A stretch of 64,000 nucleotides of DNA from Hemileia vastatrix (taxonomy: Eukaryota > Basidiomycota > Pucciniomycetes > Pucciniales > Zaghouaniaceae), in NCBI GenBank assembly GCA_030280995.1, contig JASXTE010000001.1:22267106-22331105 (forward strand). Reading direction: 5' to 3'. The notes under the pieces are model-generated. The model ran no database searches. It was not told the DNA's origin and worked only from the letters and a program-made list of their open reading frames with translations. Shown here piece by piece: positions 47,501 to 59,753 of this stretch; the stretch's first letter is position 1, and each line of letters opens with the position of its first letter. The position numbers and the translations under genes are program-made.

Positions 47501-49954
47501 TCACAAGTCAACTGATCACCAAAAGAAGCAGTATTTATTTCATGTAATAAATCATCCATTTCAGTTGTTGTTCTACCTTTACATTGGGTCAGTGAGTTAC
47601 AAGATTTCAACAAATGCCCAGAAGGTCTAGGAGAAGAAATTTTGAATTTTCTTTTCCCATTCATTCCTAAGGTAAAGCAATTATTTGCTGGGTCCAGTTT
47701 CACACCAAACATGGTTAAAATATCATTTCCCATAATAAACCAATTGCTCAAATTATCATTTTTCATGACAAAAAACTCACAAATAGCTCTGACAAAACCA
47801 CCATTATATTTGAAAAATACAGAGGTTTTGTATTTGCCAATAGGAAATAAGGTAGAACCATACCCTCTCCATTTTTCAGAAGTTATAGGCAATAATTTAC
47901 TCAAATATTCCTTATCCACTGAAGCCAAAGCTTTTTCAGATACTACACTTCCTCCAGCACCAGAATCAAGAACTACATCAACATTTTTACCATTAATGAT
48001 AACAGGTGCCTTTAAAGGGGATATAGGAATAGAATTGTTAGTAATATCTTTAATTATCTCAGCATTTTCTACTGAAGATAAATTCAATACACAATCTTCA
48101 GATATATTATTTAAATAATGGACATCATGTTCCAACATTAAAACATCTTTAACAGATTCATTGTCATAGGAGATATTACTTTCACAGTCACTGGAAGAAT
48201 TATTGACATCAAGTTCAACTTCATCAGTGTCTTCATTTTGTTCAACAAGATGAATTTTCTTGTCACAAACATGACCCTTCTGCCACAGTTTGTTACATTT
48301 ATAACAAGTATTTGTTGCATATTTTTTAGGTGCAACTGGGGCAGAGGGTTTACCAGATTTTTCTGGGAGCTTTATAGAAGGTTTATTCTGATCATTATAA
48401 GATTTACTAAGGTAATTCTTTGGTTCATATCTATGGTTGAGTAGTACTTCATTACAGATATTAATGAAAGAAGAATTTTCCCTTACATGCTCAGTTCTAG
48501 CAACAATCAAATCCCTAAGAGAATTTGGTAATTTATACAAGATTTTATCTCTCCAAATATCATAATCCAACTTTGGATCAATTGCTCTAAGGATTTTAGT
48601 TATTTTCATCAGAAAAACAATGGGCTTTTCAACAGAGGAGGATACATATCTAGTATTCTCATACAGTCTCTGCTGAGATAACCTGAATTTTGAACCACCA
48701 AACTGATTCTCAATCAAGGATTTCCAATCATTCCATGTATAATGATTGTTATCTAAGAGGACAGATTCATACCACATCAAGGCTACATTGGAAAATAAAG
48801 AAATTAGCTTAGAAACAATTTCCTCATCAGGTAGTTTATAAGATCTCTTTAAATTATCAATTCTCTGGATAAAGTGTTGCCAATCAGAGGAAGAATCACC
48901 ATCAAAGGTAGGATATTGGTCTAACTTAGGCCAATTTTTCTGACTACTGGGATGGTCCACTTTTTGGTTTGAATTATTCATTATTAATAATTCCTGAAGT
49001 TTAGCCAGGTGTTCAGAAATTTCATTATTTACAGAAACAGCTGGTGCATGACCATCACAAGATTTTTTGCTAGTAGCAAAAGATTTTACAGACTCATTGT
49101 CAGTTTGTTTAATGGTTGAAATATGAGGAAGAAAGGATGAACTTTGCTCAGGTTTTTTCCCTTTATTTTTATGCAGCTTATTTACAGAAATCCCATTTAA
49201 TTCATTATTGGTGTTTAAGGTTGAGAACTTTTCCTGTAGGTCAGACACATAGTTTCTTATCCTTGGAATTTCAGACATCTGGTCATTTACTTTTGCAAGA
49301 GATAGAACATTTCTGTCCTCAGAAACTGAGTGTTTGGTACTTAGTGCATGGAAATCATTTTTTAGCTTCTTAAACTCATTTTGCAGAGATTTTATTTCAT
49401 TTTTGAATGAATAATTTTCCTCAATAAGAGGTTTCAATTCACTCAAGGTCTTATGTAGACTGATATTTCTATCTGAGATAGCTCTATGGTCACTTCTTAT
49501 TTGTTTTTTGTTGACTAAGAACAATATTCAAGGTTTCTTTGATTTTTAAATAAGCTGTATCTTGTACAGAAGAACTCACTTTACATTGCAAGTGTAAATT
49601 ATTTAATCTATCATTTTCATGGATTAACACATCTCTCACATGTTTGTCTTTTACAATATTAAAATCAAGGGTATCTTTCAATATTTCCTCAGAAGTTTTT
49701 TCAATTAAGGTATAGATTTCAGGGGGAACAGAATCATTTTTAATTGCAAGAGAAGGATTAATTAAAGATGTAGAAGTTAAATGTAAAGGTTCATCAAATG
49801 ACAATTTGCTAATTACATCAATAGGGCTACTAGTTACTGGAAGCTGTCTTTTAACAGGTTTAACTGTTCTTTCACCATGTTCAATAATATTACCTGCAGA
49901 AGAAGATTTATTAGAAAACATACCCAAGTGACTATCAACCAAATTACTTACCAT
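44512..49954 (-). pseudogene. Gypsy-2 Gag-Pol polyprotein, one frameshift and a shortened end
   Basis: ATG at 49954 overlaps the ORF1 stop. The first 154 codons end at 49490; one extra A in a run of six (49503-49508) shifts the frame, after which 1670 codons are open. Counted in that long part: coiled coil about 20-110; capsid from QKNWPKLDQYPTFDG (195); zinc knuckle CYKCNKLWQKGHVC (407-420); protease DSG (520-522); RT about 735-920 with YIDD (875-878); RNase H with D1024, E1069 and D1094; integrase H1256, H1264, C1294, C1297 and D1327, D1389, E1425, exactly 35 residues between the last two; DPFVGPF (1568-1574); AT-hook KRRGRPK (1617-1623); chromodomain 1632-1668. TAA after IPGK cuts the chromodomain; codons beyond it still read ISNLPALLKKYKKKK. 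All catalytic residues are intact. Confidence 0.95.
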
Positions 49955-50629
49955 GGCAGAGGAGGAAACTTCCCCTGGGACTGGGTTTGGGATTGTGCTT
50001 GGGCCTTATTTCTCCTGCCTTGTTGGTAGGGATGAGGAGGTGGATGGAAATTGGGTGTTCTGGATGGGCCAGGCTGATGATGAGGAGGGTGTTGCACATT
50101 CTGTTGGTAGTGACTCATTAGATAATCCCATTTCCATTGCTCTACTTCCATAGTATTTGGATTTTGGATGGTTGAGCTGGGTGGCTGTGAAGGTTGAGCC
50201 TGAAACTGAGGCTGATTGGAAGGCAACTGAGGAGGGGCCTGGGCCTGAATCTGGTTCCTGAGTTCTTGGACCTGATCCCACAATGTGTCTACCTTTGCTT
50301 TGTACTTCATATTTTCTGTCTTCAACTCTTTTATATGACTGGATAGGTTGCTGATTTGTTGTGGCAGAGGAAGCTTTTTTATTTTGAAGCCTTTTGGAAG
50401 ACCTTCTTGAGGCACTAGAGGCTTTACTTCCTTCTGTGGTACTGGGGGAAGGGGGTTTGGTTTGTTTGCATTTCCTGTCATTTCCACATCCTGCAGTATG
50501 TGAATTCTTTGTGTTAGTAAAAGATTTTTTATGACCAACTTTAGAAGAACTTACAGTGTCAGCATCATAGTCAATTTCTATTTCATCCACTTGCATGTTA
50601 TCCATTTTTTCTGCCAAATTGTTGGACAT
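49948..50629 (-). CDS. Gypsy-2 ORF1: coiled-coil protein, one intron predicted
   Basis: Exon 1 50629-50555 (25 codons, MSNNLAEKMDNMQVDEIEID...), intron 50554-50491 (64 nt) with donor GTAAGT, branch TTTACTAACAC and acceptor CATACTGCAG, exon 2 50490-49948; product about 205 aa. The join is in phase 0 and gives DVEMTGNANKP, the counterpart of DIQMEGQDSP in Gypsy-1. A heptad-rich segment follows (LSSHIKELKTENMKYKAKVD, WDQVQELRNQIQ), then Gln/Pro-rich sequence, the motif QWKWDYLMSHYQQN and a Gln/Ser/Arg-rich end PPLPW-stop. The protein may act as a structural or RNA-binding partner of Gag; that is inferred. The stop overlaps the ATG of Gag-Pol (ATGGTAA). Confidence 0.7.
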
Positions 50630-51299
50630 ACTAGTGGAAAGATTTATAATTTACTTTTTATTTTATAAAAAAAAATAAAAAAGTTAGTCAATAATTGCTC
50701 CAAATAATAATAAAAAATTTTATTAATTAAATTATAGAAAAAATAATTTTCAATATAAAGTAATAATTAAAAAAAAATTAATTTTAAAAAAAATGGATTG
50801 CAAGGTTAAATTGGGAATAACAATCAAGTTAATTCAACCAATTAATTACCAATATTAAATATGGCAATATATTTGGGACTAAGCACAATGTACTTTTAAG
50901 TCAACCAAAATTAACAATAATTAATAAAAAAAATTAAATTAATAATTCAATTTTGTATTAAAATATGTCAATTCTTCTAGGACTAAGAGGATTTAACACT
51001 CTATAATGGTCAACTAGGAAAAAAAAAATTTTAAAAATTGAACACTTACACTCAGTGAATCAGCAATTAAGCCACAATCACTGTTATTGCAATAAAAATA
51101 TAGTAATAAGAGTGAGAGGCGCAAAGGTGAACTTACTATAGTGATCGAAAAATCACTTCAAAATAATATAAAAATTAATCTTATATAAACCTAAGATGTC
51201 AAACCCAAGTTTGAAACACAGTCGCGGCAAAAGTTTCGTTTTGCTAGGTGGTCCGTGCGTTTTGTCGTTTGTCGCCAGGCTCGATCGTCGTCGTCGTTT

Positions 51300-51312
51300 G
51301 GAAAGGTCCCCA
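51300..51312 (-). other. Primer-binding site of Gypsy-2
   Basis: Minus strand TGGGGACCTTTCC, two bases (AC) from the LTR end. Identical to the Gypsy-1 site in sequence and spacing. Confidence 0.75.
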
Positions 51313-51314
51313 GT

Positions 51315-52454
51315 TGTCGGTCAGCCGTCTAGAAGAAGGTAAGAAAAAGAGGAGAAAAGGAGGAGAGAAGGAGGAGGACAAGGGAAAAATAAAAGAAATA
51401 AATTACAAAAAGATATTTAATTTATTTAAGAGGGAAACAACGGCGAGCAACTTTGAGAGATGACAAAAACTTAGAATTTATTAATAATAATACTATTTAA
51501 TGTAAGGGTTCTGCGCGGCAAACACTTTTAATTACTATCAAACTTAAAGCAACCTTTAATTTGTTATATAGAATTTTAATTAGAATTGTATTACTAATAA
51601 AAATAATATAAACATAGTAAAATAGTATTTAATTTGTGGAGTGTATAATAAGTGATGAGGCTACAGGGGATTATCCAAGGCCCTTTTATAGGCAATGGGA
51701 CCTCTGAATCGCTACTATCTTTGTAAATACAATGATTAGAATGGAATAAAACAAATATATCAAAAGATTAAATGAAACATAACAATATAGAGAAAAACAT
51801 GAAACAAATAATTAAAACCCCAATTAAGAATCCAATTTCCCCGCCATTAATTCCCAAATCAGTAAGTGACAATAGTGAATAACTAAACAAGATTGGAAAC
51901 ATAGGAACTATGAGAAATATAATTCCAAACAGATGGTACATTCTGATTAAAGGACATTTTAAGTGAAACAAAAAATAATTTGACGCAACAAAACAAGCAA
52001 TTAATCTCAATTTAGTCCAAATTAATTTATTTGTTTTTTTCTAACACAATTAAGGGTCAAAAGAAGCATCATTAATTATTGTTTAGTATCATATGAGAGG
52101 TATTATTTAATATATAAATTTAAGTAATTAATTTAAATATATTATAAATCAATTTTACACTTGTAATTATAATATATGTTTTTCAATTAATTAAATATAA
52201 ATTTATAATTATTAAATACATAAAAATGCGCCATTATTTGTAGAATATATTATATTATGCTCAATTTAATTGTATATAAAATATATATATAACCAATAAA
52301 TTTAATGTAACACTTGTATATAATAAAATTCTTATATAATTTCATTATGCAATAAAATATTAAGTTATATTCATTAAATACAAGTCTTACCCACTCTTTA
52401 AGGTTTTATAATTTATATATCATTTACTGGACTCCTGGAATAGCCTGTCTGACA
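51315..52454 (-). repeat. 5' LTR of Gypsy-2
   Basis: 1140 bp. On the minus strand U3 runs from 52454 to about 51655 and R-U5 to 51315. U5 holds a long pyrimidine tract (plus strand AGGAGAAAAGGAGGAGAG near 51350). Confidence 0.95.
51683..51690 (-). promoter_or_regulatory. TATA box in the Gypsy-2 5' LTR
   Basis: Minus strand TATAAAAG followed by GGCCTTGG. Predicted start near 51655, giving about 340 nt of R-U5. Confidence 0.65.
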
Positions 52455-52620
52455 CATCACTTGGAAAATTAAAGCTAACAAGATTACCTCAAGGAGCAAC
52501 AAAATCAGTTACTGTTTATCAAGCTCAGATGGCATGTATTGTACAAGACAAAATTCCATATTCTTCTGGTATATTTATTGATGATGGTGGAGTAAAAGGA
52601 CCTTCCACAGATATGGTAAT
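52455..52620 (+). pseudogene. Gypsy-3 RT, continuation beyond Gypsy-2
   Basis: Resumes exactly after the CATCA target duplication: SLGKLKLTRLPQGATKS, VYQAQMACIVQDKIP, SGIFIDDGGVKGPS. FIDDGG is the catalytic Asp-Asp motif in this lineage. The coding sequence ends at 52620 against TCACCACAG of the right repeat copy; RNase H, integrase and the 3' LTR are not seen in the window. Confidence 0.85.
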
Positions 52621-52639
52621 TCACCACAGAAAAAATGGG

Positions 52640-52661
52640 GGGGTATTGCTAGCAATACCCC
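52640..52661. repeat. Terminal palindrome F
   Basis: The same perfect 22-base palindrome as in the left copy, 19 bases from the end TCACCACAG. Confidence 0.85.
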
Positions 52662-55600
52662 TTTCTTGAACTCCATTGAGCCACAAATCTATGCCTGAAT
52701 TATGCACACATCATCACCATGTAGGAAATTTTTTGGCCTTACATTTAGTCAGAGATTTGTCACAAATTGAGCTCAAGATGAACCTACATTGATCACTGTT
52801 TGATCTTGTAAAATCCTAATTTGATCATGAGTTGAACTCCCTTTGATCTCACTTTGATCTAAAATAAGCTTTTGCATATCCAATATGTCAACTATTCACT
52901 TTAAAAAAGATTCATAATGAATTTCACATGGAATATTAGAACCGAAATCAGTAATTTTGAGTAAATGGCTCATCAAAATGATTAATCTACAATAAAATAC
53001 CATCAAAATTCAATCTGATTACTGAAAACTTTTAGTAAAATGACTAATAGATATTTAAATTGGAAAATAATATTCCATTTCTCAATTTCAAATTCAAAAT
53101 ATAAATCCTCATTTCAAATGTGAATTTTGTAGATTCCTTGCCTTCCTATATTATGAGTAATATTTGAGGTATTGTACACCTTTGTAAATATGGTGTTGTG
53201 ATGCTAGAAATTATCTCTGTTTCAATTCAACTTTATTGAAGCTTGATTCCAGAATGATACATATTTTATAACTATTTTGAGAAAAAAGTGACTAGTAATG
53301 AATTTAGCCTTTTATCTGTCCTTTATTAAACCTCACTTAATCCTACTTAAATCCAAATTGACCCACAAAAACCTTATTCCGGATATTTTTTAGCCCAGGA
53401 TGATTCAAGATTGGAGCAAAATATTATTTTACATATCCAATATGCCTATTGATTAAATTTCTTCAAGCTTACTTAAAATTCACATTAACATTAACTTTCA
53501 CAGGAAATATTAAACACAAATCTTGAAAATATAGTATTTAAAATCAAAATAAATATAATATAATATGCTTACAACAAATTTTTTTTTCTGGATTAATTGA
53601 AACAAAAAATTGTTCATTTGTAAAAATAGAAAAAATACTATCCATCCTGAATTTAGAATTCATTTTTAAAAATTTAATGCCCCCTCACTTTCAAGTTTAT
53701 CATGTATTTCAAAAATTATACTTTTAATAATTTTGTGAATAGTACACCTGAGATATAAACTTGGGGATATCAAAAACTAAAACATCAGCAAATTGAAATG
53801 TTTTTTATTGTTATGAATGGAAATAATGATTGAAAAACACCATTAGAGCAAGTTTGATTTTGAATAATAGACATACTTTCTCATGTAAATTTCAATAAAA
53901 ATAATTTTTATTCTTACATAAGTTGAAGTGGATACATTCGAGCTCAAAAAGAATTAAAATTGACAAAATAAGACTTCTATAATTCATATTCAAAAATGAA
54001 ATCACCCTTCATTATCTACCTGTAAACTATTTTAAATTAAATAATTTCAAAGTCAGTATATACTGATGTTATTTTTTCTTCTAAAAAATTTATTATATAG
54101 ATTATAGTCATAAACAGTTGACATAGATGTTAAATTTATATAAGCAATCTTTGATGCATAAAATGATAAAACTATCTTTTATGTAAAAAGTGATGAATGA
54201 AAAAAAAATTATTAAATTTTTGATGCACTATCAATAAAATTGAAGATAGAGCATATCAAAAGTTTAAACTTAATTTCAATTTTGATATCATCATTTTATT
54301 TTATTTTACTTGAGTAGAAAACAGATTTTAAATCTCAATATAATTTTAAATCCCATTAGTTTGTAGATTTCAACATTTGAAGCTATGAAATAAATATTTA
54401 TGAAAGACTTTTACAATATTTGCCCTTCTAAAAACTCATAAATCCAACTTCAAATCTTCTAACCTTCACAAATAACCACAATGCATTCTGAAAATACTCT
54501 ATATTTAAATAATTAAAGGTAAATAAAATTATGTTTTTATTCTTTATTTCAATTTTTGATAAATAATATATATATATATATATATATATAATTGCTTAAA
54601 AAGTCTAAGAGGGAACTTAATAGTGGTTTTGGCATTAGATATATAGATTCAACTTTCAAAAAATTTGTTTGGAATAATATAAAAAGACAAAAAGGATATA
54701 TTTTGATGAAAGAATACTGATTTAGGTTCTCTTAAATTTTTATTAACCATTTTTACGGAATATCAATCCATGGTTATCATTCTTTATGATATTATCATAG
54801 AATTTTTTCATTTTTTAATATAATGATTTTCCATTGTGTGGTATGTAGGTTAAGATAAGTTTAAAAGATTTATTGAATATATATATACCAGACACAGTAT
54901 AATCTGTAGATTTATAACTATAACTTACTTTTCTGATGTTTTGCATCATTGATAAGTAGCTCATGCATTACACAAGTAAATAATTAAAGTCTCTGGAAAT
55001 AAGTCCTTGTGAATTTCAAATTTTTTGTTATTCTTAAAATCATTACTCAAATAAACTAAAAATTTCTTCAAATATTGATTGAAAGAAGAAGTTTCAAAAT
55101 CTTATTTTGTAGTTATAAAAGTTTGAGTTAATTTTCATATTATCAAGTATAATGAACATTTGTAAATTTTAACTTGAAAACTAGTGATCATAGCAAAGTA
55201 ATACTGGAAGAATCAGATAAAAAGGGTGGAATAAAGTCATAGCACAACAGGAAATGATACAAAATTGTTGATTTTTGGCTCACAAAATTCAACATATTTT
55301 TGACATATTTTGCCACCTTTAGATAATGTTTAGTGGATTTTAACATTATTATAACAAGAAAACTTAACAATGTTTTTGATTTTTTTAACAAAAATAAATA
55401 TTGTTAGATCATTTTTTTTAAAAATATGACTTATTTTTATGCTTTATCTACAATAGTTAGTAGTTTTTTTTTGCAGAAATTACTTGTTTTGATATTCTAT
55501 TTTTGAATTTTTTAAGAGAGTTCATTGCATTAAAGTTTTGTATAAATTTTTCATTAAAGCATCATATTTTAAATCTAGAGATTTGGTTTTGAAATAATAT

Positions 55601-56301
55601 ATATTTTCATTTTAATTGACTCATTATTTTTGGATTGATAAATTATGTTAAAATTGGGATTGCTTATTTCTAGTGAGTGTACATCATAGTTAGTTTTCAA
55701 ATCAAAGATTAATAAATGGTGAAATTTTGTAAAATTCTAAATATCTTTTAAACCTTTTTGATTTAAATAATGTTTAATGTTATGTAATCATTCTATAAGT
55801 AGAACACAGTTAGAATCTGATAATGGTACATTGCTTTCAATTTCTAATACTAAAATTCTATTCTACTTGAAGCAATGTAAACTAAAGCTTGGTATCTCAT
55901 AAGAAACTCACAATTTTCAAAAATCATATTTCCAACTTTTTAAAAATGATAAACATTAAAGTATATTTTTAGAATAATTTCCTAATTAGTTTCAAATACT
56001 AGAAAATAATGACCTCAATTTATTTTAATACTTAAACCATTCTGATGAGTGAATTTCACAATCCTCTAAGTAACATATGGTTACCATTTATACACATATG
56101 CATGATTTCTCTTTTTGTTTAATTTTAGCTGAATCTAAAAAGGAAAATCACATGTTTAATATCATCTATAGATAAACTTCTTATATTAGAAGCTAATATT
56201 TCATATGAGAAATTTGTTATTGAGTTTGGGAAAGATTAATAAGTGTTGGGAATTATAATTGAGCCATTTATTCAAGTAAATAGAAAAGGATGACCTTCTA
56301 A

Positions 56302-56338
<37 letters not shown>

Positions 56339-58610
56339 AAAATTAATTATATAGTAGCATTTAACCATGGTTTTATACTAATGTCATATAAAAAAAGGGA
56401 TTGAACTAAAAATTTCAGTAAGAAAATAAAAATAAGATAAGTTAATATTCTTGTTTATATTTTAATATTTTTGAAATGGCTTACTTAAGGGAGAAAATTA
56501 TTTGGTTTTAGAGTACAAGAATTTCTAGATAAAAATCTTCACAATATAGTTTGACCCTCTCAAGAAGAAAATTCTAAAAATTTTACTATCACATTTTATA
56601 TATTTGTTAAGTAATAGAAAATGGAGTTGTGTCTTTGACAATGAAGCTTTAGAAAATGAAATAAATGATTTAACTTTATAATATAATTTTTGAAACAATA
56701 AATCATGTATTCAAAAAAAAATTATATATCTTACAATCAAGATAACAGTATTAATTAAGCAACTCTAACAACTTTGGAAAGAAAACAAGAAAAAAATATT
56801 TAGTAAAATGCATAATTTATTTTTAGAATTTAAGGAAACTTAATAGCTCTACCTGTAAACTAGCCTTAAAGCAGGTTTAGATTTAACATGTGGAAATTCA
56901 TACATAGTACCCTTGCATCATTAGAGCAGAATAAAATTTATGTAGTTTTATTTTATTAATTTATAATAGTATTTTTATTTTTGGCTTTTTCATTAGTATA
57001 ACTATATATTTTTTAACTTTTTTGTTTATCATAACATAAGTTCAAAGCTGTCCATCACTACTTCAAGATGAAACTCCATATAATGTAATAAATGAATGAT
57101 ATATTATAATGAATTTTACTAGAGACTTTTCAAAAATGGTGATTAAGAATACTTATTATAATTTTTTTAAATTTTTATTATTATTCTATCTCTTGAAAGG
57201 AGATGTCCATATCTCAATTTAATTAGTTTTTCCTCAGAAAAATTTATTCTTGATCTAAATAAAATTGCATCACTATTAACTAGATGTTATTATACAATTT
57301 TACCAATTTTTTTATCTGAACATAGTTGAAAGTATGTATAAATTAAAGTGTTTCCACATAGTCTTACTATTATCCCACCATTATTTTCACATTTAGATTT
57401 CATTATAACTGTAAAATAAGTTTTTCAATAATTTTAATAATACCTTAATATTTAATAATTTAGTTACATAGTAGATTTTTTATCCTTTTTTTATATGAGG
57501 CTTATTATATAAACACCACTTTTATATTTTTCCCATTTTGAAGTCTGATAATTTAAATTTTCATTTAACTACCCAAATTATATCAAAAAAAATTCAAAAG
57601 TATATTTTTTTAATGTACTATTTTTGATAAACTTATCATTTCTTATAGGTTATTCTTCAACTATTTATTGTAATTAATTACCCACTCATTTATGGTCTGT
57701 TATTGTTGTTAATTACATACAGACAAAATAAGGATACTCTCATATTATATTGGAGTTTTAAATTAAAAATTAAATACTAGTGGCTGGTATTAAATGTGAA
57801 GTTGTTATAACTAAGTTGAACAATAATTAATGATTAAATGGCATTGTATATCACAAATTTTATTGAATGTATATAAAAATAACACTCAAGAAAATATATA
57901 AGATATACATATAACCATTGTATAACAAAAATGAAGTACTTATCAACATGGTCTTTTTTAATGACTTTCAAAGTTACTTAAAGAGACATTAATATTACCA
58001 ATTCAAATTTTATATCAAATATATCAATATTATTATTTCAATTTTAATTATTTACAAAAAATTTGAGTTACAAAGTAATTAAATTCAGTATTAAATGAAT
58101 GTTTTTGAAAAATATTTACAAAAATAGAAATAACCCCTCAAAAAAAATATAATTTTTTTTACTTACAATTGCACCATATTTCTACCCTTAAAATATTGGT
58201 ATTCTTCTAACAAAAATATTTTTTAAATAAAATTAAAAATTTTTTCATTATTCAATTACAAAATGTCAAATTTATAATTTTTTTTAACTTACTAAAAAAT
58301 TTAGTTGAAAATTTAATTTTGTATTTCCAAAAAATCAACTTAAAAGTCAAAAATTAAAAAAACAAAATTATAAATATAATTATGAGAAAGAGGTAAATTA
58401 AATTTATAATATTCATATAAAAAAATTTCATATACTTCATGGTGTTTGAATTTTAAATTTAATGTATTAAAAAATAATTATTAAATAACCAAGCCAAATG
58501 AAATCGGCTTGGGTTTTTGGTATCACTAGCACTTATTTTTTTTCCTATACTCACATTTTAATTTTAATTTTTTTTTTCTAGCTTTCTCATTTTTTTTAAT
58601 GTTTTTTAAT

Positions 58611-58945
58611 GTTTTTAAGACTGAAGTTGCTTTCAAACAACTTCAGCCTAACTTGTCTCTCACTTTCCCACCAGTTTGCACCTGGTAGGGAATGTTGCTT
58701 CCATTTAGAGACCAAAGTCCCTTTCAGGGACTTTGGTTTCTCTGTGTGCATTGCACAGCCAGAAAAAAACTGGCTGTGCAATAAACTGCATGCAGCACAT
58801 GCAGTGCGCATTGCATGTGCTGCCCATATCTCATGCAGCTGACTTGATATCAGCTGCATGAGATATGGAAGCGATTGTGCAATGCGCGTTGCACACAGCT
58901 TTGGCCACTTCCCACCCTAGTAAATTGGCTGGGAGGGTGGCAAAT
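58611..58945. repeat. Hairpin array (right copy)
   Basis: Mirror of 381-770. Stems read directly: 58621-58629/58638-58646 (CTGAAGTTG, where the left copy has CCGAAGTTG and its partner changes to match); 58711-58722/58726-58737; 58751-58762/58770-58781; 58824-58842/58850-58868, a perfect 19 bp stem where the left copy has a mismatch and a G-T pair. The CGCG hairpin is shortened to GTGCAA/TTGCAC. The array is cut at 58948 by Gypsy-4. Confidence 0.85.
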
Positions 58946-59378
58946 GTTTGTCACGCGCCACGTGACACTCGAGGCAAAAGTAGCTCATTAAATCAATAAT
59001 AAGAGGCTCAAATCCATACTCGAAGCGCAGAAAGCAATTCTCCATAGCAACTGCAACTTTCCTTTGTGTACTCGCTATTCAACCGCGCTAGCCTAAACTC
59101 TAAATCTAAATTAGTCAATCTCTCAATAGTGTGTCTTAGTCTTTTTCTCAATAAGCGACACACAGCGCAATAGTTAATATAATAGTACATTAAAAGGTTT
59201 ATGAAATGTCTGTGGGTTATTAAGGGGTAGTGAGCATGGACGGAATGGTTAGTGGAGGATTAAAGGGTTAACGGATGTTAGTGAGGAGGGTCCAGGTGTA
59301 ATGGATGTATTTTTTTAATGGTCTGTGGTGTGTGGAATAGTGGATGGGTACAAGGTCAATGCGAGGAGGAGTAAAGGA

Positions 59379-59385
59379 TATAAAA
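59379..59385 (+). promoter_or_regulatory. TATA box in the Gypsy-4 LTR
   Basis: TATAAAA in GGATATAAAAGGGG, about 36 bases before the segment that pairs with the primer-binding site. Confidence 0.7.
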
Positions 59386-59414
59386 GGGGTTGGGATTTTG
59401 GTTTGATACTCTTC

Positions 59415-59428
59415 AGAATTAAATTATA
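59415..59428 (+). other. Self-primer segment at the 5' end of the Gypsy-4 transcript
   Basis: AGAATTAAATTATA, about 36 bases after the start of the TATA box and so at or near the RNA 5' end. It is the exact reverse complement of 59754-59767. In the Tf1/Sushi group the folded 5' end of the RNA, not a tRNA, primes reverse transcription. The reversed LTR keeps the same 14 bases near 63460. Confidence 0.7.
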
Positions 59429-59753
59429 AAATGTATTTATAGTTAATAGTGGAAAAAGCTTTTAGTTAAATAATTATTATTGTATCTTTCTTTATTTTCT
59501 CAATAATCATTTCTAAATCCTAAATCATTGATTTCTGAGCTTCCAAACCTTCGTGAGATCTTAAGAATTTTAATATTACCTTTCAATTATATTAGAATCC
59601 TTCTTGAACATAACTTGAAGCAGTAGTTCTTCCTTCGAGTCATCCTTGAATCACTTCCTCAAATCATTCCTCTGTACTTCGAAGAAGTCTCTAATCTCCT
59701 CATCTCACTTACAGGAACATCCTCAACCTTGTGCGTAGGTTGTCCGGTGACAG

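Larger units (their letters stand above)
43291..52454 (-). mobile_element. Gypsy-2: Ty3/Gypsy chromovirus, nearly intact
   Basis: 9164 bp on the minus strand. LTRs 43291-44428 (1138 bp) and 51315-52454 (1140 bp) start TGTCGG and end CTGACA, and differ at about a dozen positions by eye. Target duplication CATCA (43286-43290 and 52455-52459); removing the element and one copy restores the Gypsy-3 RT frame (D-T-S-L-G). Layout equals Gypsy-1: primer site, leader (50630-51299, AT-rich, no gene), ORF1 with intron, Gag-Pol, polypurine tract. Proteins are related to but clearly diverged from Gypsy-1, and the LTRs are unrelated in sequence, so it is a different family. Defects: one extra base in a T/A run and an early stop in the chromodomain. 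Confidence 0.95.
52621..58948 (-). mobile_element. Right copy of the long non-coding repeat
   Basis: Reverse complement of 374-6785, aligned end to end with small changes. Starts TCACCACAGAAAAAATGG at 52621 against the Gypsy-3 RT and ends in the hairpin array at 58948, where the Gypsy-4 LTR begins. TA runs, subterminal motifs, palindrome and hairpins all correspond. No conserved protein frame. Because its inner flank (Gypsy-3) differs from that of the left copy, it is an insertion of its own. Its outer terminus is not seen. Confidence 0.8.
58949..59752 (+). repeat. 5' LTR of Gypsy-4
   Basis: Starts TGTCACG and ends CCGGTGACA: termini are inverted to each other. U3 holds TATAAAA at 59379; R begins near 59410; U5 ends at 59752. 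Confidence 0.85.

Noticed and set aside
49490..49524. Programmed frameshift at the A6 run in Gypsy-2 Gag-Pol
   Set aside because: Gypsy-1 needs no shift here and the slippery codons are not in the right phase. A single-base gain in a homopolymer, real or a sequencing error, is more likely.
374..58948. One giant 58 kb transposon with 6.4 kb terminal inverted repeats
   Set aside because: Inner flanks differ, single ends of the same type occur elsewhere in the window, and the right copy abuts an RT gene directly. Two separate insertions explain this better.
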